Shown one piece after another: positions 59,247 through 64,000 of a stretch of 64,000 nucleotides of DNA; positions within the stretch are counted from its first letter, which is position 1; each line of letters opens with the position of its first letter. The position numbers and the translations under genes are program-made. The notes beneath the pieces are model-generated. The model made no database searches. It saw only the letters and a program-made list of their open reading frames with translations, and was not told where the DNA came from. Source of the stretch: Paenibacillus sp. 1781tsa1 (GTDB taxonomy: Bacteria; Bacillota; Bacilli; Paenibacillales; Paenibacillaceae); assembly GCF_024159265.1 (NCBI RefSeq), contig NZ_JAMYWY010000001.1:5270001-5334000 (forward strand). Reading direction: 5' to 3'.

Positions 59247-59762
59247 CTATTTCCAATTCTCGTCTATAAATTCGTCCCGTCCGGATAATGCACGGTCTTC
59301 CTTATAATGTTTCTCGTTTTTCTTGTGGTAATCCTGGTGATAGTCTTCAGCCGGATAGAACACAGCTGCATCACGAATTTCCGTAACAATCGGTTGACTG
59401 AATCGTCCGCTGGCTGCAAGTTCCTGCTTGGACTGTTCAGCAAGCTCACGTTGACGTTCATTATGCACAAAGATTGCCGTACGATACTGTGTTCCCCGAT
59501 CCTGGAACTGTCCTCCGTCATCTGTCGGGTCAATCTGAGGCCAGTATAGCTCCAGCAGTCGTTCATAAGGAAATACATCCGGATCAAATGTAATTTCGAC
59601 CACTTCGACATGACCGGTCTCCCCTGTTTTGACCTGCTCATATGTTGGATTCTCGACGTGACCGCCAGTATAACCCGATATAATGCCATGAATGCCCGGT
59701 TGTTCTTCAAACGGTGTAACCATGCACCAGAAACATCCGCCAGCGAATGTAGCTTTTTCCAT
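59247..59762 (-). CDS. msrA: Peptide-methionine (S)-S-oxide reductase MsrA, 171 aa
   Basis: Reduces methionine-S-sulfoxide in proteins, with thioredoxin as electron donor. Active site GGCFWCMVTPFEE (Cys near residue 12 in FAGGCFWC), substrate segment GYTGGHVENPTYEQVKTGET near 35-54, and YYPAEDYHQDYH-type end seen as FYPAEDYHQDYHKKN. Usual MsrA length, no MsrB fusion. Start MEKATF nine bases after GAGGGG; the ATG three codons upstream abuts the ribosome site. Repeat copy C forms its upstream leader. Confidence 0.95.
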   Translation of the reverse strand: MEKATFAGGCFWCMVTPFEEQPGIHGIISGYTGGHVENPTYEQVKTGETGHVEVVEITFDPDVFPYERLLELYWPQIDPTDDGGQFQDRGTQYRTAIFVHNERQRELAEQSKQELAASGRFSQPIVTEIRDAAVFYPAEDYHQDYHKKNEKHYKEDRALSGRDEFIDENWK

Positions 59763-59779
59763 TCCGTTCATCCCCTCTT

Positions 59780-59962
59780 ATCTAACTACCTTTTACACTT
59801 ACCACTCCGATGACAGAACAACCTTCTGATCGCTGTTATCCCCAGATTTTTTATATTTGGCTTTACAAGGAGAAAATCTGGTGATAAAGGCGAACGCTCT
59901 GCTTCTTCAGGTTATTTCTGTCCTCTACGTTCTTGTGTAAATGTTTAGTCCAATATATATAG
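59780..59962. repeat. MITE-like repeat, copy C (about 183 bp, opposite orientation)
   Basis: On the minus strand it follows copy B through the outer arm, GAGGACAGAAA, GCGTTCGCCTTTATCACC, AAATCTGGGGATAACAGCG and TCTGTCATCG, with a more diverged far end. Located directly upstream of the msrA ribosome site, so it must carry or displace the msrA promoter. Confidence 0.82.
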
Positions 59963-60002
59963 ATAGCTTAATACGCATATCTTTATATATTCTAAAACAA
60001 CA

Positions 60003-60046
60003 AGAGGTTGATTGAAAGCCATGGTTATGGCTCTCAATCAACCTCT
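60003..60046 (-). terminator. Terminator of the GlsB-type gene
   Basis: AGAGGTTGATTGA and TCAATCAACCT arms with an inner AGCCAT/ATGGCT helix. Confidence 0.85.
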
Positions 60047-60099
60047 TCATTGGTAATACATATAGCTGACAACTAATTCAAGAAATTATCTTGATTAAG

Positions 60100-60357
60100 T
60101 TACCCGCGACTACGTCCCATCGAACGGAAGATCAAGCTTACGATGGCTACAAGAACGATCGCACCAATCAATGCAGGCACAATGTGGAATCCGCCCATCT
60201 CAGGACCCATATCGCCCAAGATTACTCCACCTAACCATCCACCGATGAAACCCGCAATGATGTTACCGATAACACCACCTGGAATGTCACGACCAACGAT
60301 CAAACCTGCCAACCAACCAATGATACCACCGATAATTAATGACCATAACCAACCCAT
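60100..60357 (-). CDS. GlsB/YeaQ/YmgE-family stress membrane protein, 85 aa
   Basis: Small glycine-rich membrane protein with three helices: MGWLWSLIIGGIIGWLAGLI, then GGVIGNIIAGFIGGWLGGVI and FHIVPALIGAIVLVAIVSLI. The GxxxG spacing is typical of this transglycosylase-associated/stress family, where the B. subtilis member YdaS belongs to the general stress regulon. Start MGWLW six bases after GAGGTG; three earlier codons (GTG start) overlap it. A sigma-B-like promoter lies upstream at 60402-60426. Confidence 0.9.
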   Translation of the reverse strand: MGWLWSLIIGGIIGWLAGLIVGRDIPGGVIGNIIAGFIGGWLGGVILGDMGPEMGGFHIVPALIGAIVLVAIVSLIFRSMGRSRG

Positions 60358-60401
60358 ATCATTCACCTCTAATTAAAGTTTTTGTTGTTGTCTGTCTACT
60401 A

Positions 60402-60426
60402 TTAACCGCTACAGAAGCATTTAAAC
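60402..60426 (-). promoter_or_regulatory. Sigma-B-like promoter of GlsB-type gene
   Basis: Minus strand GTTTAA, 13-base spacer, GGTTAA, close to the sigma-B consensus GTTTAA-N12-15-GGGWAW. About 45 bases before the start codon. The rest of 60427-60666 shows no gene or other clear signal. Confidence 0.55.
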
Positions 60427-60666
60427 AATTGGCATAAAAATTTTTGCATATTACCTTTTGTCCCGATGCATCTTTCTCTGCAAAACAAGCCATAGTCAGG
60501 TATGGAAACAGATCGCGTTACTTTCCGGCATCTCACCAGCTCAGGGCTGCGTTATGTACCTCCCGAAAGTCATTGTATGTTAGAGCAGACAAGGTTAGTA
60601 TCACCAATTGAGGTAGGATTATTTATAAAATTGCGTCATATTATAGGATGGATGGGTTAGATTTGA

Positions 60667-61971
60667 TCAATAAAAGCCTGCACGGCCCTTACCTGGCTGC
60701 GCCAGCCACGTATGTTTGTGACTCTTGTCCAGCTCGCCACGCATCGACTGAATGACTTTTACAATGTCTGTCTGTCCATTCTGATGCCATTCCAGCGCAG
60801 CGCTCACATACAACTCACCTAGCTGTGCAAGAGAAAACGTGTCGGTCAAACGAGCTGCTTCTATCGTGCCCTCTTCACCCGCGAATACTGTGAAGCCTCG
60901 TTGGCGTAAATATTGCAGGCGCAGCGCTTCATCTGGCAACGGAATTTCGTAAGCCCGGTCAAACCGTCCAGCACGGTTCATAAGGCCAGGATCTATTTTC
61001 TCCGGATAATTCGTTGTACCGATCAGGAAAATGCCTTCTTTGGACGTAGCTCCATCCAGTGTATTCAGGAAAAAGGAACGGACTTCATCCGGCATCGAAT
61101 CGATGTCCTCAATGATCAGTACCATCGGTGCGAGCCGCTTGGCAGCTTCGAACACTTCACGCACTGATTCACTGTTGGTATACTCCGTTATCTGCCAATA
61201 GGCAGCCGGTCCCGGAATACTTCCTGCAATGGATTTCACCAATGTGGTCTTACCGTTTCCGGGGTGTCCATACAATAGAATGCCCCGTTTGTACGGGATA
61301 TCATAATCTCTGTAAAAGGAACGATCCGCTTCGAAGAACTGATCCAGCGAGCGGAAAATATCCTGCTTGATCTGTGCCGAGAGAACAACATCCTCTCTTC
61401 CTACGGAGCGAGTAATGGATTCAACATGACGATCGCTGCCATTGCGGGCATCGGTATACACCGTCACTTTTTTCATATTTTGCTGACGTTCACGTTCCCG
61501 GACACTTCCCAGAAATTGCTTCATCTCCTCGTCCCCGACAGCAAATACGAAGTCTTCGCTATAGATCCCGTTCTCTCTGAAAAATGGAACACGCACAAGT
61601 GCAACGCCCCATTTCGGATAGGCAAATACGTTGTTGCGAATGGAGTAATGCACACCATAAGTAGGCACATCACCATCATCATCGTAATGCAACGTCTGAA
61701 GCTCCAGATCCTCGAATATGCGGGCTACCAATTCCACTTCGGCACTGCCATTTTGCAAGTCTTCCCGGAGTAACTCCCAATATTCATTGTTCGGGTCAGA
61801 ACTGGCATACAGCTTGTATTCAACCCCATATCGCTGATGGAGTGCCTCACTGATTCCACGAATCAGCCTTGAATAGATGGCGTACCCTTCTACTCGAATA
61901 CGGGTATCATGTTGTTCGTCGTAGCTATAGATTGCCCGGGTAGGATCTACTTGTTGTTCGTGTATTGTCAT
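60667..61971 (-). CDS. AAA family ATPase coupled to rtcB, 434 aa
   Basis: C-terminal AAA module: Walker A GHPGNGKT (residues 235-242), Walker B VLIIEDID (284-291), sensor 1 GTTNYPE (318-324) and the arginine-finger region NRAGRFDR (332-339). The N-terminal 200 residues are unlike FtsH or Bcs1 N-domains and may bind a substrate (YWELLREDLQNGSAEVELVA, VHYSIRNNVFAYPKWGVALV). The ATG overlaps the rtcB stop (TAATG), with GGGAG six bases before, so it is translated from the rtcB message. It may remodel RtcB or an RNA/protein substrate; the role is unproven. Confidence 0.88.
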   Translation of the reverse strand: MTIHEQQVDPTRAIYSYDEQHDTRIRVEGYAIYSRLIRGISEALHQRYGVEYKLYASSDPNNEYWELLREDLQNGSAEVELVARIFEDLELQTLHYDDDGDVPTYGVHYSIRNNVFAYPKWGVALVRVPFFRENGIYSEDFVFAVGDEEMKQFLGSVRERERQQNMKKVTVYTDARNGSDRHVESITRSVGREDVVLSAQIKQDIFRSLDQFFEADRSFYRDYDIPYKRGILLYGHPGNGKTTLVKSIAGSIPGPAAYWQITEYTNSESVREVFEAAKRLAPMVLIIEDIDSMPDEVRSFFLNTLDGATSKEGIFLIGTTNYPEKIDPGLMNRAGRFDRAYEIPLPDEALRLQYLRQRGFTVFAGEEGTIEAARLTDTFSLAQLGELYVSAALEWHQNGQTDIVKVIQSMRGELDKSHKHTWLAQPGKGRAGFY

Positions 61972-63434
61972 TATTTCGCTCCCTTTACCGCAGCAAGCGG
62001 TTTGCATTTGGCTACAACTTGAGCCAGGCCTGCGCCGGTTACACTGTCTATGATTTCATCTACATTTTTATAAGCCTGTGGTGATTCATCAATAATGGAT
62101 TCAAGTGAGCGCTGGTTTACCACGATCTCATCTTCTGTGCCGACGCCAAGAGCCGTAGCAAAATCTTCTACAGTAACCAATCGTTTCGTTGCTGTTCGTG
62201 AACGTATGCGACCCGCGCCGTGACATATTGAATAATAATTATCAGCGCCCTGTGGCTGACCGACCATGATATATGAAGCAGTTCCCATCGAACCGGGAAT
62301 AAGCGCTGGATGTCCAGTTGCCAGATAAGGCTTGGGATTGTCCTGGTGACCTGCCGGCAACGCACGTGTCGCTCCTTTTCGATGTACAAAAACGGAATCT
62401 TGGTCTGCATGGGATTCCTCCCAGGCGTAGTTGTGCATCAGGTCGTATAACGTACGAAATTCACATTTGGGGCCAAACACATCCCGGAATGCTTCGCGAA
62501 TAGCATACGCAATCAGGTGACGATTGACAACCGCATAATTCAATGCAGAATACATCATGTTCACATAATGACGACCTTCTGCATGCTCCAGCGGCGCAAA
62601 TACCAGTCTTGGATCGGATGTGCCCAGGTTAAGGCGCTGCATGACTTTGGCAATCGCTGAAGAACTCGTCTGACTTACATATCCGCCCCATGCACGCGAG
62701 CCGGAATGAATCATGACCACGATTTGTCCATCGTACAATCCCCAAGCTTCGGCGATTTCACGATTCTCTTCAGCGATCTCAATCGCCTGGATCTCGGCAA
62801 AATGGTTCCCTCCGCCCAGTGTACCGAGCTGACGATGCGAACGATGCCACGTCATATCAGGAACGTGATTTAACACATCCTCATCGTAACTGAATTTGCT
62901 GCTTTCCACATGGGTCATCGAGGTTGATTTTTTCGGTGTATAGCTGTCAGGGATATACTTTTTGGGTAAACCATGCAGCCCTTTACGAACAATATGCTCC
63001 AGTCTTATATCCGAGTAATGACCTCGTTGGTTCGCCTCCATTGGCAATACTTTCTCAATGGCTTTGACGAGTTTACGGCGAAGCTTGATGTCTTTCAATT
63101 CGTCCTTGTGCAAGTTTGTCATATGCACTCGCATGCCACAGCCAATGTCACTGCCAACGATGGAGGGAGAAACGTATCCGCTCTGTGCATCCCACACGGC
63201 TGTCGTTCCAATGCATGTACCTACACCGACGTGTACGTCTGGCGTGTAACTCATATAAGAGATTCCCGGAATCTGCAGATTATTGTTCGCCATCTCGAAT
63301 ACCTTGTAATCGAGCGAGGAAAAGAGTTGTTGCGCTGCATATACGGTTAGGTCGCCTGCAGGCAATTTCACTTCATGGCGGTAGCCACCTGCGATTTCAT
63401 TTTGATTAGTAAATAAATTTAAGTCTGTATTCAT
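61971..63434 (-). CDS. rtcB: RNA-splicing ligase RtcB, 487 aa
   Basis: GTP- and Mn2+-dependent ligase joining 3'-phosphate or 2',3'-cyclic phosphate to 5'-OH RNA ends. Metal ligands: Asp96 and Cys99 in VGSDIGCGMR, His211 in LGTLGGGNHFAEI, His243 in MIHSGSR; guanylylated His405 in CHGAGR. All are intact, so it should be active. The protein is full length. The long upstream leader (63435-63780) and the coupled AAA ATPase are notable. The ribosome site GGAAGGA is about 12 bases before the ATG. Confidence 0.95.
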   Translation of the reverse strand: MNTDLNLFTNQNEIAGGYRHEVKLPAGDLTVYAAQQLFSSLDYKVFEMANNNLQIPGISYMSYTPDVHVGVGTCIGTTAVWDAQSGYVSPSIVGSDIGCGMRVHMTNLHKDELKDIKLRRKLVKAIEKVLPMEANQRGHYSDIRLEHIVRKGLHGLPKKYIPDSYTPKKSTSMTHVESSKFSYDEDVLNHVPDMTWHRSHRQLGTLGGGNHFAEIQAIEIAEENREIAEAWGLYDGQIVVMIHSGSRAWGGYVSQTSSSAIAKVMQRLNLGTSDPRLVFAPLEHAEGRHYVNMMYSALNYAVVNRHLIAYAIREAFRDVFGPKCEFRTLYDLMHNYAWEESHADQDSVFVHRKGATRALPAGHQDNPKPYLATGHPALIPGSMGTASYIMVGQPQGADNYYSICHGAGRIRSRTATKRLVTVEDFATALGVGTEDEIVVNQRSLESIIDESPQAYKNVDEIIDSVTGAGLAQVVAKCKPLAAVKGAK

Positions 63435-63501
63435 AAAAGTGTATTATCCTTCCTGTACGTTCAGCAAATTCGGTTTGCTGATTCATCTATAAAATAAAAC
63501 T

Positions 63502-63532
63502 AAAAAAAGCCATAGGCTAGTCGCCCATGACT
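63502..63532 (-). terminator. Terminator within the rtcB leader
   Basis: Minus strand hairpin AGTCATGGGC/GCCTATGGCT then seven Ts, ending 70 bases before the rtcB start. Transcripts from the strong promoter at 63787 must read through it to reach rtcB. Confidence 0.82.
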
Positions 63533-63540
63533 TCTACTGA

Positions 63541-63649
63541 ATGACAATAACGGAGAACAGAACAGCTTAAACATGCTGTGTGTCTGTCATCCATCGCTAT
63601 AATATAAGCGAGAACGCATATCGATTATAAAACCCGCTAAACGATATGC
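63541..63649 (-). other. Structured RNA segment of the rtcB leader
   Basis: Two clear stems between the leader ORF and the terminator: GCATATCG/CGATATGC (63616-63649) and a long interrupted hairpin ATGACA...TGTCAT with inner ACAGC/GCTGT (63541-63590). Not a riboswitch class I recognise. A further hairpin TCAGCAAA/TTTGCTGA lies near 63462-63482, just before the rtcB ribosome site. Confidence 0.55.
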
Positions 63650-63656
63650 CTATCCC

Positions 63657-63752
63657 CTATGTCGACCGTATGAGGCCAATGAGACGATGAGCCTGATATG
63701 CAGTTGTATCTACCTTACGCGCTGTTTGATTCAGATCATAAGCAAACATCAT
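63657..63752 (-). CDS. Leader ORF of rtcB operon, 31 aa
   Basis: Good ribosome site (GGGAGG, nine bases before ATG-ATG) and reads MMFAYDLNQTARKVDTTAYQ then AHRLIGLIRST. It starts about 28 bases after the predicted transcription start and ends before the hairpins and terminator. It could be a regulatory leader peptide for attenuation of rtcB or a separate small protein. No similarity recognised. Confidence 0.6.
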   Translation of the reverse strand: MMFAYDLNQTARKVDTTAYQAHRLIGLIRST

Positions 63753-63786
63753 GTCTCTCGGCCTCCCTTCGTTAATGTTAAGTCTT

Positions 63787-63816
63787 ATAATAAAGGGACT
63801 GAAATTCATGTGTCAA
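63787..63816 (-). promoter_or_regulatory. Strong sigma-A promoter of rtcB leader
   Basis: Minus strand -35 TTGACA (63811-63816), 18-base spacer, -10 TATTAT (63787-63792). Near-consensus; transcription would begin near 63780. Confidence 0.75.
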
Positions 63817-63863
63817 CCCTTTTCTTGGAAATTGGTCCATGGTGCAGATTTTTATGTGTAAAC

Positions 63864-63901
63864 AAAAAGAGGGGACCGTCCTAGGACAGTCCCCTCTTTT
63901 C
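63864..63901. terminator. Bidirectional terminator upstream of rtcB leader
   Basis: AAAAGAGGGGAC/GTCCCCTCTTTT with an inner GTCC/GGAC helix; follows the truncated gene at the right edge on the minus strand. Confidence 0.92.
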
Positions 63902-63936
63902 TTAATAATAATGATGTTGTTAGCGTAACATGATTA

Positions 63937-64000
63937 TTACAGTCCTGCTTGTTTTTCCAACTCTTCAACCGGATTTTCGTCTTCTTTTTCAGGAACTTTG
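63937..64000 (-). CDS. C-terminal fragment of an unidentified protein
   Basis: The last 20 codons on the minus strand read KVPEKEDENPVEELEKQAGL then stop. The gene runs beyond the window edge. Strongly acidic; no domain can be recognised from so little. Confidence 0.6.
   Translation of the reverse strand, partial: KVPEKEDENPVEELEKQAGL

Noticed and set aside
1..64000. CRISPR arrays, tRNA or rRNA genes, complete transposase genes, prophage modules
   Set aside because: No spaced direct repeats, no cloverleaf or T-loop sequences, and no transposase or phage structural proteins were seen in either strand.

Overview
The window is a stretch of chromosome from a low-to-mid GC Gram-positive bacterium, most likely Paenibacillus. 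The grounds are strong AGGAGG-type ribosome sites, YesM/YesN regulators, LplB/LplC-type sugar permeases, several intracellular glycosidases, many GNAT and DinB genes, FabV, and CcpA-type cre sites. No rRNA or tRNA gene and no CRISPR array was seen. Genus is an inference from gene content.

Layout. 0-5 kb: an MDR dehydrogenase, the decayed tail of an alpha-mannosidase-like gene, a flavin monooxygenase with an MFS pump, and a GNAT gene lying between two copies of a small inverted-repeat element. 5.4-12.9 kb: a fructan/sucrose operon (two ABC permeases, binding lipoprotein, GH32 hydrolase, ROK fructokinase) with a divergent LacI regulator. 13-23 kb: purine nucleoside phosphorylase, an intracellular GH10 xylanase, a run of small accessory genes (phosphotransferase, DinB, GNAT, GrpB, SUKH-like), then a GH43 xylosidase facing an ArsR-type regulator. 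23-31 kb: metallophosphoesterase, more GNATs, amidohydrolase, and two alkylation-repair genes. 31-32.5 kb: mgtE. 32.5-41 kb: a monosaccharide ABC transporter (chvE-mmsA-mmsB) downstream of a three-gene sensor unit (membrane-anchored sugar-binding protein, YesM-type kinase, YesN-type regulator). 41-50 kb: LysE exporter with AraC regulator, NTR-like surface protein, PAP2 phosphatase, GH1 6-phospho-beta-glucosidase with divergent WYL regulator, methyltransferase, and a pair of proteins sharing one repeated domain. 49-53.5 kb: TPR regulator divergent from fabV, and a YcaQ-like protein. 53.9-55.7 kb: an AT-rich OYE/MerR pair. 55.8-64 kb: Mrr-like membrane nuclease, propeller-like secreted protein, an rlmA methyltransferase behind a leader peptide and attenuator, msrA, a GlsB-type stress protein, and an AAA ATPase plus rtcB operon behind a long structured leader.

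The carbohydrate genes form a coherent programme: ABC import of oligosaccharides and pentoses/hexoses, cytoplasmic hydrolysis by GH32, GH10, GH43 and GH1 enzymes, local regulators beside each locus, and candidate cre sites upstream of the xylanase, the sugar-sensor operon and chvE.

The most interesting signals are non-coding. (1) A nine-codon leader ORF ending Arg-Tyr-Arg-stop sits four bases before an intrinsic terminator upstream of the rlmA-type methyltransferase. This is the architecture of macrolide-inducible attenuation. (2) rtcB has a consensus promoter, a 31-codon leader ORF, several hairpins and a terminator before its start, and is translationally coupled to an AAA ATPase. (3) A roughly 190-bp MITE-like repeat occurs three times, once as an internal deletion derivative.
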